A stretch of DNA of 64,000 bases from Phlebotomus papatasi (Eukaryota; Arthropoda; Insecta; Diptera; Psychodidae): assembly GCF_024763615.1 (NCBI RefSeq), contig NC_077223.1:71052627-71116626 (forward strand), given 5' to 3'. The translations under genes and the position numbers were made by a program. The notes under the pieces are model-generated. The model saw only the letters and a list, made by a program, of their open reading frames with translations, was not told the DNA's origin and made no database searches. Of the stretch, positions 46,287 through 56,797 are shown one piece after another (positions within the stretch are counted from its first letter, which is position 1; every line of letters begins with the position of its first letter).

Positions 46287-47354
46287 GGGGAAAGACTCAT
46301 AATTTTGTCCAGTTTCTTATTTTGGACACTTTGAGGATAAAATTGGACACTAAAAATAAATTGATTAACATGATGGATTTTTATTCCAATATTTGATGAA
46401 TAATGAATTCTATCTAAATATTTGTTCTTTTTGGAATATTTTAATACTAAAAATTTTAAATTTTGAATATGATTTGAGTTCAAATTGCATTTGTTGAAAA
46501 TTCAGTGTGAGCAATTGCTTACGAGAAGTATGACAGAACTTCGTGCTTACTTCAGTTCTTATTTAGCTGTGGTGAAGTACTAACAATGTTTCTTCGCTTT
46601 TTTTGAGTGATATTATTGAATATTAATTGAATATTGTGTTGATTCACGTTAGTGGTGATTTGTACATTTGACCTGAAGTGAGATTTGCCTTGTGAATTAG
46701 ATTTTTCGTGTGAAAAATGGGAAATTTTTTAAGACATTTACCAGTGAGGTGATACTCCTTATTTTGGACGGGTGTTTCTCACGAAATTTCGTGAAGTTTT
46801 AGCTTTTGGGATGACTAGGTTGGACAAATGCCTGGAGAAACAAAGGAGCATCATCCCTACGAAAGAGATGTAGTGAGAAAAGCTTTAAAAGGCTCCCGGA
46901 AAAGCCAGGGAATGAGCGAATCCGCACGTACTTGGAGTACCGAAGTCAACTCACTTTAATGAATGATATGGAAAGTTTCCGGGCCTCTTGTGACATTCTA
47001 CGTTTCCCTTACATGAACAGGAAGAGGACTTGGTAAGATTGGTTCATGAAATGAAGAACAATGGGCATCCTGTTGAGGCGGATTAGCTGTCCAAATTTAC
47101 AGCCAAGTTGTCCAAATTAATAACCAAGCTGTCCAAAATAATAGTCAAATTCACCTCTACATATCAATTCATTTTTAAACGTATTAAAACTAATTTTAGT
47201 AAAAATAAGACGATAAATAAGCTTGCGAAGTTTCTAAACAACTCTTCTGAAAAGAGAGTAATAAAAAAAGTCAATTAGTATTGAAAATATCGCACTTCAA
47301 ACTTGGAACATCGATGCTTATAAGCAGACTGGACAAAATTATGAGCCTTTACCC
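46287..47354 (-). mobile_element. Full-length TA-flanked element C2 (1,068 bp)
   Basis: Termini GGGGAAAGACTCATAATTTT and AAAATTATGAGCCTTTACCC are flanked by TA at 46285-46286 and 47355-47356. It is collinear with C1 in the opposite orientation and has the same length. It supplies the empty site for D1. Confidence 0.85.
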
Positions 47355-48128
47355 TATATCAATGTAGCCCCATAACTCAAAATAGCCCCACCTTCCTCTA
47401 CCTACTGAATATGGGAATAATAAAAAAAAAAACAAGCATTACTGCCAGATTGTAAAGTCAGTCCTAACTTTGTCTTAACTGCCCTGTTTTCCTTTACTAT
47501 AACTTCATAATAGAACAAGTTCTTTCTATATTCAGCGAATAATATCATCAATCTCAACATCAAGCGTAATTAATTGCTAGAAATTAATATTGATGTTGAA
47601 TAAATTGCTTCATTTATTACAATGCTATTTTGCTTCACTTCAAGTAAAATTTAGCTGGAAATATTTTAGTCAAATTACACTGTGAGATACTATTTCATAT
47701 TTTCAATTTTATGAATCACGGAAAATGTGCATAAATTTGCTATTATCGCTATTGACCTTCAAAAAAAAAAAACTGTTCGTCTTTTATAACAAAATAATTA
47801 GCAACTTTAATTACTCATAATTTAATTTTAGACATTTATAGAAATGAATAGAATTTCTGAGATTGGTTTTAGCGGTTTTAGAGTGTTTCTATCAAATATA
47901 TTTTGCTGATGTTGTATATAAGAGCAGCAGTATCGCTATCAATGGGAAAATTGTAAAAAAAAAAAATTGATGAGATAAGCTGTTGTTTTTCTTTTAGCTT
48001 GTATCTCTCTTATAGATTTCCAGTGAAATTTTCTCATTTGATGATTAGTCATCGGTTTAACTTGGAAAGGTTGAAAAAAAAAGAGGTTTTCTAATAGAGT
48101 TTTTTTGTGTTTATTTATGTGATTGCAG
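47355..48128 (+). other. End of intron 8, unassigned
   Basis: AT-rich with no repeat I recognise. It ends in acceptor GTGATTGCAG at 48128. Confidence 0.45.
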
Positions 48129-48281
48129 GAAATGCGTCCGGATCAGGATCAAATCTCCAAGAGTGGTTCAATAGCTGACCGACTGGCTGCACTACAGAAG
48201 AGTGGTGAGGATGATTGGAGAAAACGCTTGAGCACCCGAAGAGACACCACGGACAATGTTTGCACAGAGAATCTCGTTAAT
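48129..48281 (+). CDS. Svil: Supervillin exon 9 in view, conserved SIADRLAALQ block
   Basis: Phase 0 at both ends and 153 bp. It encodes EMRPDQDQISKSGSIADRLA, then ALQKSGEDDWRKRLSTRR and DTTDNVCTENLVN. The SIADRLAALQKSGEDDW stretch is a hallmark of supervillins: a short helix conserved from insects to vertebrates ahead of the gelsolin-like part. Donor AAT then GTAAGT. The next supervillin exon is at 54068; the nested gene lies between. Confidence 0.93.
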
Positions 48282-49191
48282 GTAAGTTGAGAAGATTTTT
48301 CTTATTGGAAGATGAATGCAATTAATTGAGTTTGAGATGGGGTAGGGTTAGGAAGACGGGGGGATAAATCTCATTCGGAATTAACAAAAAAAAAGATGAG
48401 CAGAAAGAAGTTGAAGAAGAAGAAGGCAAAAAAACAGCCACGAATCTGAAGCTGGATTTTTAGTACTGTTTAGCTTCATCTTGCGACTTCTTCTTTTTTT
48501 ACGTTCTTCATCTTCTTAGCCCAGCTTCTTCCACGATCGCATAATCTTGTCGATTAAGCAAAAGAGACGACACTTGTCTGACCATGTATGAGTGAGAGGG
48601 AAGAGGAAAAAAATCCAAATAAGTGAGTCACACAAGAGAATCATGGATGATAAACAATAAAGTCCCGAGAGTTTCTCTCTCTCTTCTCCGGCTGGCGCGT
48701 TTTTATGCAAAACCATTTTCAATATTAGTCGATGTCGTTCCGTGGTGCGATAAACAATTCTCAGTTGGGTCCCATCGTCTGTTTCCGTGCACTTTTATTA
48801 TTTTCCTAGTCTCTCTGTCCCTCTTACACATTTTGCACAATTTTTTTTCTGAGCGTGACAAGGTTTTATTTATTTTTTAATTTTTTTTTTTATAATTCTA
48901 CAAATGAAAAATGTAATCGATTTTGTGGTGAAAATTCTTTGTTAACTTTTGTACCTTACGATCGTGCTATCGAGGCAGTTTTTTTTGGTGGACGGGAGGG
49001 AAGGGATAGGAATTAAAAGTGTTACTGAAGTGATTAGATAAGATCATTTTATACACCTAAGAAATGGTATAGAATTGAGGAACGGTGCAGTTTATGGTGA
49101 GATATTCGCCGTGTTGGATTAACAAATTTGATAGAGAGAGGAGGCATTTGTTGTGTTGGGATCAATTTTTGGAGAGAAAGAAAAGAAGAAG
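48282..49191 (+). other. Intron 9 segment upstream of the nested gene
   Basis: A GAAGAAGAAGAAGG patch at 48410 and a TTCTTCTTTTTTACG patch at 48487 form a loose inverted pair. Bases 48530-49190 look unique and contain GGTGGACGGGAGGGAAGGG at 48978 and a purine-rich leader (GAGAGAGGAGG at 49134). This should hold the promoter and 5' untranslated region of the nested gene; no TATA box is obvious. Confidence 0.4.
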
Positions 49192-50277
49192 ATGGATTGG
49201 GTGTGGTGGATTGGAAACTGTGCAATAATCGGGCTATGTGTAATTTTGGGGAAATTTATTTGTGATACTGTGTCACGCATCAAGAGACGGAGTGATGATC
49301 AATTGAAGATCAATAGAAAATTTGTCAATGCCTCAACACAGACTGACATTGGGGACAAGGTTGGGTCATCAATGGAGAAAATCCAGGAGAATTTGACAAA
49401 GAAGATCCAACCAAAAGTGAGTCAGAGGATAAAAATGCCCAACAACAACAATACTGTGGCACAAATCACAGAAAAAGAGCCAAAGATCGCGACAAAGAAG
49501 CCTGACTTGAATGCCAATTTCACAGAAGAAGGTCAAGATGCCGAAGAGAAGCCTAGTGTGAAGAATCTGAGGATGATATTTGAGGCATCTGGTCGACGAG
49601 AGGCATCACCAAATAAAAATCATGCAATAGTCCGGAGGAATAAATTGTCAGCAGAAGTTAGAATGAGAAAACCAATTAATATGTTCAATGATCCAGTCAC
49701 AATTTCTCTCGTTAATAAATACATGAAACCCCAACCGGCACCAAATGCAGTGGTTCGACGAAGAAGAGTCCCATCCAATTCTAATGACAGAGTCACTTCT
49801 GTCGATGAGATCCTCAAGCAACAGAGATTGTCCAGGAGTTTATCAGAATATTCAGTGTCTGAATATGTGGATGAATCAGAAAATACATCAGCAGAGTCAG
49901 AATTCAGGAAATTAATTGATTCCTCAACTCCCGATCGGGCAAGGCATCGTCGATCAACTCCGAGTTTTACTGGATCTTTCACTGAAGAATTTGAAGATGA
50001 GCTTTTGAGGCTGCCCGGAAGTAGAAATTCCCTGATCTTCAGACAATCTCTGACCAAATGTGTCTCAACGGAGAACATAACAGAGAATGGTCATTCCTTC
50101 ATCACTCACTACCAAAGTTGCTTCGATCTCACGCGAAATCCCAGAGATACAATTCCAAATCTCAATCGTCAAGAGTCCCGATCAGTTAGTAATTTACAAT
50201 CAACGACCTTTGAGGAGATCTACTTTGAGAACTCAATATCTAACCATCTCTCGCAGTATTCCTTCCCCGAAATCTAG
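49192..50277 (+). CDS. Nested intronless gene: single-pass membrane protein, unrecognised
   Basis: One uninterrupted frame of 361 codons plus TAG starts at ATG 49192 (context GAAGAAG before ATG). The frame stays open 13 codons upstream, but those have no ATG. Residues 4-25 (VWWIGNCAIIGLCVILGKFI) form a hydrophobic helix, followed by RIKRR, so it is probably a signal anchor with the rest in the cytosol. The remainder is disordered and Ser/Arg/Asn-rich: NASTQTD near residue 45, VKNLRMIFEASGRREASP, AVVRRRRVPSNS, SLSEYSVSEYVDESE, and an acidic EEFEDELL. No catalytic motif is visible. It lies within supervillin intron 9 on the same strand; exons 9 and 10 join in phase 0 without it. Phrases such as HAIVRRNKLS loosely echo exon 7 (SAIARRRKLADG), possibly by chance. 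It could instead be an alternative last exon of supervillin, but the anchor at its own ATG argues for a separate gene. Confidence 0.75.
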   Translation: MDWVWWIGNCAIIGLCVILGKFICDTVSRIKRRSDDQLKINRKFVNASTQTDIGDKVGSSMEKIQENLTKKIQPKVSQRIKMPNNNNTVAQITEKEPKIATKKPDLNANFTEEGQDAEEKPSVKNLRMIFEASGRREASPNKNHAIVRRNKLSAEVRMRKPINMFNDPVTISLVNKYMKPQPAPNAVVRRRRVPSNSNDRVTSVDEILKQQRLSRSLSEYSVSEYVDESENTSAESEFRKLIDSSTPDRARHRRSTPSFTGSFTEEFEDELLRLPGSRNSLIFRQSLTKCVSTENITENGHSFITHYQSCFDLTRNPRDTIPNLNRQESRSVSNLQSTTFEEIYFENSISNHLSQYSFPEI

Positions 50278-50835
50278 TGCTAATTAACTCTGTGTAAAAT
50301 GTGGCTGTGAATGTTGAACAAAAAAGAAAAAAAACCATAATATTTTTTAAGAACTTTCCAACTAATTGAATTTAAGTGAGTGTGAGGAAAATTGAATGGT
50401 TCGTCAGTGGAAATGGGCATTGATAAGGAGGTAATACCCATAGAGTTTGCTGATAAATTTTTACCCCATATCAGCTGTGCAAAAATAGCTTCAAAGTTGT
50501 CCATGAAACACAGAAATATTTAGAAACTTATCGTGATATTAAGCTCAAGGTTTATGCAATAATTCTTGAAGATATTTTCATAAAAGGCAGTGGAAATAAT
50601 TTTTTTTACTCTAAAATACAAAAAAAAGTAGAGGAAGATAGGTGAATTTTATTCCTAATCTGTGACTTGGTTACGTCTGCCGCCAACTTACTATTGTTGG
50701 CCTCTCCAGGAAAACGGAAGAAACCCTGGTTTAATTGAATTGAATTTGAATTTTATTCATGCCCAAAAATACAGAGTACTTACATAGGACTATATTATAT
50801 AGTCCTATGAAATATAGTTATATTTAACTATATTA
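50278..50835 (+). other. Downstream flank of nested gene
   Basis: No AATAAA lies close after the stop; AATAAT is at 50559 and AATAAA near 51011. No repeat or second frame is seen. Confidence 0.4.
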
Positions 50836-50839
50836 TAAG

Positions 50840-51005
50840 TTTAAAAAAAAATATTTTGTCAAATCGGCAGCCAATTGGATCTTGTTAAAAATTTGTCAAT
50901 AGGATATTTTTCAATTATAAGAAAAAGTCTAGTCAAATTGGTAAATATCCTTCTGACAAAATTTTAACAAGATCCAATTGTCGATTTAAAAAACTTTTTT
51001 TCAGA
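50840..51005. repeat. Foldback repeat S (about 165 bp)
   Basis: CCAATTGGATCTTGTTAAAA on the left is inverted as TTTTAACAAGATCCAATTG on the right, and inner GTCAATAGGATATTT pairs loosely with AAATATCCTTCTGAC. Exact ends are not clear. Confidence 0.65.
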
Positions 51006-51125
51006 GTAGGAAATAAATCACTATTAAATTGCTATCAATCAGTAACGATTTGTCGCTAAAAATTGGAAAATCGTAAGCCAAGACTCATACCATACAGCCA
51101 CGATAAAACATCCTACAAAGTCTAT

Positions 51126-51529
51126 CGGCGTTATCACACTTGCACATTAAAATTTTAATGTGATTCACATTAATTGTCGCTTGTGAGCGTTCAAATATGT
51201 TATTTGTGTCTGAGTCACTTAATATTTGGGGTTTTTCTATTTATTGATAAAGAAGTGGACTTGGGCTGCGAAAATAAGTTTAAATATACCTAAAGCATAA
51301 ATATTTTTCACATTAAAAAATTAAAGAGAAAATCGCATTAATTTTTCGCATTAATGCTATAAATCAATTTGTATCAAATTTTGCGGGCCAAGTCAACCTT
51401 TTTATCAACAAATAGATCAAATTTTGAATATAAAATGATTCAAACACACAAATTACACATTTGGATCTTCACCAGCGACAATTAATGTGAATCATAATAT
51501 GATTTTAATGTGCAAATGTAATAACACAG
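51126..51529 (+). mobile_element. Inverted-repeat element H2 (404 bp)
   Basis: Termini CGGCGTTATCACACTTGC and GCAAATGTAATAACACAG are flanked by TAT at 51123-51125 and 51530-51532. It is collinear with H1 and free of insertion I. Confidence 0.8.
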
Positions 51530-51593
51530 TATTTCTTATTTTTTTTCAATTCAAATCCCGTTTTTCATTTATTTTGGAATTTTCAATTTTTTT

Positions 51594-51911
51594 GTGAGAA
51601 TCATTTTAAGGCTAAAGAGAAATAGAATCGGTCAAGTTAGTGTGAAAAAATTGTATCATGGTTTGTGTCTAAGCTGTTTGTGAATTGGTTTGTTTCTCAA
51701 CCTTTATCAAAATAGTTTATTTTAATATCTATTAAATTTTGGTACATTATTACGGTACATTAAAAATTTAATAGATATTAAAATAAACTAAATTTTGATA
51801 AAAGTTTAGAAATAAACCAATTCACAAACAGCTTAGACACAAATCATGATACATTTTTTTCACACTAACTTAACCGATTTTATTTTTCTTTAGCTTTAAA
51901 ATGATTCTCAC
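51594..51911. repeat. Near-perfect palindrome T (318 bp)
   Basis: Ends GTGAGAATCATTTTAAGGC and GCTTTAAAATGATTCTCAC. Long inner stretches also match in reverse (AGCTGTTTGTGAATTGGTTT with AAACCAATTCACAAACAGCT, and AATATCTATTAAATTTT with its complement). A short centre lies near GTACATTATTACGGTAC. No clear target duplication. It abuts repeat K directly. Confidence 0.85.
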
Positions 51912-52165
51912 GGGTCCTGGTCAAAACCCCGGAAGCCAAAATCCCGAATTCTTAAAAGTGTCGTAGCTACTCCCTCGCGTGCTGCTGGAGGCAAAGGGAA
52001 ATCTTCGGTGTCTTGGGAAATTATTTTAAATATTTTTCTCCATATAATTTCATCCCTTTCAGGATTTTGAAAATTCGGGATTTTGGCTTTCGGGATTTTG
52101 GCCTTTTCGGGATTTTGGCGTTCGGAATTTTGGCGTTCGGAATTTTGGCTTTCGGGATTTTGGCT
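51912..52165 (-). repeat. Repeat K array of GGGATTTTGGCTTTC-type units
   Basis: It begins GGGTCCTGGTCAAAACCCC. Bases 52077-52165 hold about six units of roughly 15-18 bp (TTCGGGATTTTGGCT, TTCGGAATTTTGGCG). The same start and units recur at 63268-63632 in the opposite orientation. Confidence 0.75.
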
Positions 52166-53260
52166 GACACCGACCGTAAGCACTGGTGACTTTGACACCC
52201 CCTGTTCGTAAGCTTTTTTTTTACTTCTAAAACTTAAGGATGGTTTTTATCAATCCGATTCACCATGTCTGATCGGTGAGAACCGTTCTTAAGCATTAGA
52301 ATTAATGGTAAGCTGACGAAGGGGTGTCAATATCATCGGCAGGGGACAAAGTCACCCACACTTACGGTTTTTTTCTTAAATATCGCAAAAGCAAGCTTGA
52401 TAATTGTGTATAACTTAACTTGAGTAGAATCTGAATGTTCGTCAAAGCCTCACCTTTTTTGTAAAGCATTTTAATGACAATTCTCAAAAAATCGTAATTA
52501 GATTAATAATAAATAAAAATAAACATAAGAATAAAAAAAATATGTGATTATTTATGAGCAAAAAAGCTATTGCCTTAAAAGTTGTACAGTTTATCCGAGA
52601 CACAAACTTCGCTGATCGTTATTAAAATTAAATTTCATCTTTTTTTTTTTGTAAATACAATTTTTAATAAAACTTTCTTGAAAATGTGATGCGCGAGCTT
52701 CATAATTCTAAAATTTCTCTGAAGCTTTTTATGATAATGAATAAATTATTTAAAGTAGTAAGTAGTTTACTTTAGTTCTTTTTCAATGAATAATATTTTG
52801 TCCTAAAGGACGATCAGAAATCTAGATATTATTAACTTAAAAACCAGGTTTCCCACTTATTTATTTATACTTAGATTTTTTTTTTGCTATAATCTAAGAA
52901 AAGTACGATATATTAATAAAACGCACATTGCCTTTGTGAGGTTTGTCTTTGAGAAATTGAAGTGTTTCCATTTTGACCTTTAAAGAAACTCTTTTAAATA
53001 ATTATTTATTTTTCTTTTCTAAATTGAATTTTATGTAGAAAGAATAGTTTTAATGTTCCCCGGCTTTATTAAACATTATTTCGTCAAAAGATGTCGTACA
53101 ATTTACTTAAATCGGTTTGTGTCTACAATGAAATTTTAACTATTCAGAGTACAAGAACGGAATGATTAAGAGGATTTGATTATAAGAATATCACTTTTTT
53201 GTGCTTTGAAATTGAGAAAAGAACTTATTTTCTTTTTGTAACAGAAATAGATTGTATCAA
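52166..53260 (+). other. Intron 9 spacer
   Basis: AT-rich; no gene or repeat family recognised. Confidence 0.4.
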
Positions 53261-53515
53261 CACTGAGAGAAATCCGAAAAAGTTAAAATAACATTACGGA
53301 AATGTTAATTTTACCCTGCATTATTGATCCGAAATCGGTGTAAATATTATGCTTTTTAGCAGGTGTATTATGGGTTAAAGTTACCCTTTTTCATGTTAAA
53401 TTAACACTTAAAAAGGTGTAAAATTAACATTAAAAAATGTTAATATATTTTTACACGTAAAAAGTGTTAAAGTTATGAGGAAAAAAAGTTAATCGCACCC
53501 CAGCTGTTTTCTCAA
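53261..53515 (+). mobile_element. MITE A3
   Basis: Left terminus CACTGAGAGAAATCCG and full collinearity with A1; the right end (TTTTCTCAACAC) is mutated. It abuts A4 tail to tail. Confidence 0.8.
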
Positions 53516-53748
53516 CACTAAGAAAAAAAGATGGTGCGATTAACTTTTTTTTCCTCGTAACTTTAACACTTTTTAGGTGTAAAAGTATATCAACTTTTTT
53601 TAATGTTAATTTTACACCTTTTTAATGGTAAAATTAACATGAAAAAGGGTTAAATTAACCCCTAATACACCTAAAAAGGGTAATATTTACACCGATTTCG
53701 GATCAATAATGCAGGGTAAAATTAACATTTTCGGAATGTTATTTTAAC
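53516..53748 (-). mobile_element. MITE A4, inverted relative to A3, truncated
   Basis: Starts CACTAAGAAAAAAAGATGG and follows A2-type sequence until GGAATGTTATTTTAACG, stopping before the expected TTTCTCTCAGTG end. A3 and A4 together form a roughly 490-bp inverted pair. Confidence 0.75.
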
Positions 53749-54067
53749 GATTTAACGATATTTTTTTATTTTTAATGAAGAACGAAGCAACTTCTAAGTT
53801 TTTTTTAGCTTTTTTAGAAATAAAAAAAAAAACTTGCAAAACCCTTAACGTAATTTTTTTTGTGAGGATCAATTTATTATTATTTTTGATTTTATAAAAA
53901 TGAGCTGATGTCGTGGCATTTAAAATCACTTGAAGAATTTTAGCTAAGATTCTTACGAGCTCAGACTCAAACCACAAAAGACTAGTTTAATAATAAAGAT
54001 CAAAGGAGCTTTAATTTCGTGTTTCTAATAGTGGTATAATTCTATAAATCTGTCTACTTCTTTGCAG

Positions 54068-54588
54068 AATGCCCTTCTTTTGGCACAAAACCTCCAGAAT
54101 ACCAACAAATCCGATTCTTCGGCAATTATTTCGGACAATGAAGTTGGAGCAAAGGTCTCCGATAGACTGAGCAAGCTTAAAGTCTCTTCCCAAAGCTGGA
54201 AGAATCGTGTTGAACCCACAGATGCTACCCAATTTACTGTGGCTGCTCGGGTTCAGACCCCAGCGAAGCTTCCATTTGAGAAATCTGATGACAAACGCTG
54301 CCCTCCCCGCAGAATCTTCCGTAGCGCCAATCCACCTCTTTTGGGATTAGCCAAGAGTCCATCAATGATGGTTCCTGGCACAGAGACAACCACCACTGTC
54401 CCAGCTCTCAAGAGGAGTGTTAGTGTTCCTGGGGAGGAGAGTCAGGAAACAACAACGAAAGTTTCAGTCCTCCAGCCGGACGATGATGAGACATTTGAGA
54501 AATTCTTCTCTGGAGCGAACATTCGCAACACTGTGATAGACGAAGAGGTGGAAATTGCCGATTTTGATGCCATAAAGTCCACAGAAAG
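54068..54588 (+). CDS. Svil: Supervillin exon 10 in view
   Basis: Acceptor CTTCTTTGCAG ends at 54067, and donor GAAAG then GTGAGT follows 54588; phases are 0 in and 2 out. About 174 residues. It begins NALLLAQNLQNTNKSD, continues the exon 9 helix region, has a KVSDRLSKLKVSSQSWKNRV segment that again resembles a short coiled or helical repeat, a basic Pro-rich part (CPPRRIFRSANPPLLGLAKS) and an acidic end (DDDETFEKFFSG, DEEVEIADFDAIKS). The DETFxKF patch just before the gelsolin-like part is typical of supervillins. Confidence 0.92.
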
Positions 54589-55903
54589 GTGAGTTTGTAG
54601 AGCTTATCGAACCAATAAAAAATCATCATAAAATAATAAAGTTGATTGGGCAATCGGGGAATTATGTGGAAACTTTCCTATGAAGTGTCAAGGAAATTTG
54701 ATGAGATTTTTTAATAATCTCTCACTTAGGGATTGTTACCGTGATAAAATTTTACGTTCTTTTAAATCAACTCAAGTCTTGCCGAAGTATTTCTATAATA
54801 CGTAGTTTATAAAATTAAATTTTATAGGATATTTTTACAGTAATTTTTCAATAATGAACTTCAAATAATTCTTTCATAAAAAGTTATAAAATTAAATTAT
54901 TATTTTCCTAATAAATTTTAACACGATTTCAGTCGATACAAAATCGATTGAAGCCTTTTACGTTTACGGTTTCAAAAATATTTTTAATCAACCCAAACTT
55001 ACCGTGCTTACCGTAATTCAGTATAAATGCTAGTGATAAGCCTAGATCAGCTTATTGTAGGTGAGATTCTTAACATGAGCATACTCGGAATGCATGCAAA
55101 TTCAATTTGTAACTAAAGATGAGAGATATTACACAGCAATTTGGAATCAAATTTTTGAAAAATTGCAAACTTTTTATTTAAATCAAAATATCTACGGATG
55201 TAAATGAACTGACAGATAGATGATTGTGGAATATAGACTAGAATCCCACGCCACTTTTTGGAAATCTCATAGCCTATACTACAACACTCTAAAATTTGAT
55301 CAAAATGTCCAATGGCGTTTTTGAGAAAAATGAGTTTGTATTTTAACCCTTTAACTCTTTCGTCTCCTTTGGGACTCTGGCTAACCATGGAAAAAAGAAT
55401 TTTTTGGACTATTTAGAATCGATAAAAATCCGATTCTTGTGGATGATTACAAACTATAAGGATGTCCAAATCTAGGATATTTTTTGCAGGATCGCAATTA
55501 ACTCCTGAGCTAAGATATTCTTGGTCAAAAATCGTGAATTTTCGATTTTCTGCTTCCTTGCAGATATTGTGACTAGACTTTAGAAGAGTAATTTTTAAGA
55601 AAGTTTAACAAAAGTTCTTTAAAAAGTTTGAATAAATTTAGAAAAAGTTTGTTCACTATGTTATAATTAAAAAAATCTAGCATACTTTACGTTTTTCTCT
55701 TTATAATTCGAGTTTATAATTTTTTTGTTTGTGTCATAATATTATTCACTTTCAAATTAATGATGGCTCAAAATTCCTTCCATTGCGATCAGGATCATAG
55801 GCTAAATTAAAAAAAAAATCTTAAGGCAAGAGACACGAGAACTTTCAATCGGTCAAAAGCCTTAAAACCATGAAAAGAAAATTATTTTCTTGAAAAACGA
55901 TTA
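54589..55903 (+). other. Start of intron 10, unassigned
   Basis: AT-rich; no coding exon or defined repeat seen. Confidence 0.4.
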
Positions 55904-56755
55904 GGGGAGACAGAGGTAGAATTAGCCAGCAAATGAAGCTTTTTTTCGCGAGTGAATTGTGAAAAAATGATAAGGTTTGTCTAATGTTTTAATGTTTCAT
56001 AAGTAGCATTAGGATATTGGCTGTATGAAACAGTGTAGTTCAAAGCTCTAAAATCCTTCATTTTTTCTAGATAGGATAATGAAAAAAGTATGACACATTG
56101 GCTACACTTGCCCCGGCCTGGGTAGATATAGCCACTTTCAGGGTACTAATTGCCACCAGTTTTCCAGACGAAATTTCAAATTGGAGATACCAAATATTGT
56201 ATTACTTGATACACTGAAGCCCACTGATGCTAAATATGTCACTTAATTTTAATGAAAAAGGCTTTAGTCGACTTTTTTATGACATTTTTGTAATTGCAAC
56301 AAAATTGATGCAAACATAAAAAATCTATTTCTCAAGTTGTTCATACAAATGGCAATATTGCTTGGAATATCAATTAGTACTTTTTCATCTAACAATTATC
56401 CATGTATTAGTGAAAAACAATCAATAGTTTTATCCCGCCACGGAAAAGTGGCTACATCTGCCCCAAGGGCTATTTCAGTGCTTATCATCTTATAAAAAAG
56501 TGAATAATAATTATTCAAGTGAGAAATATTTTTTAATTCGGTTTATTAAACCAGAAACAAGGTAAATTGTAAACATTTTGTAAAAATGCTTCTAAATTGT
56601 AGGATAACAGGATCAGAGTTATAAATATTTCTGGCAATATGGGGATGTGTTCCTACTTTCAATAAAAACATACTTTGCTCGATGTACATTTTAAGAAAAA
56701 CGAGAAAAATCCACTGACTAATTATACCTTTGGCTATAGGTACCCCGGTCTCCCC
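55904..56755 (+). mobile_element. TA-flanked element (852 bp), GGGGAGAC terminus
   Basis: Termini GGGGAGACAGAGGTAGAATT and TATAGGTACCCCGGTCTCCCC are flanked by TA at 55902-55903 and 56756-56757; only the outer 9 bases pair well. Inside, TGGCTACACTTGCCCC and GTGGCTACATCTGCCCC recur. No transposase frame. Confidence 0.7.
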
Positions 56756-56797
56756 TACATGGTTAATCTACCAATTTTATCATAATATTACCATGTA

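Noticed and set aside
49153..49191. Non-ATG upstream start for the nested gene
   Set aside because: The added residues would depend on a GTG start; the ATG at 49192 directly precedes the membrane helix and is the normal choice in a eukaryote.
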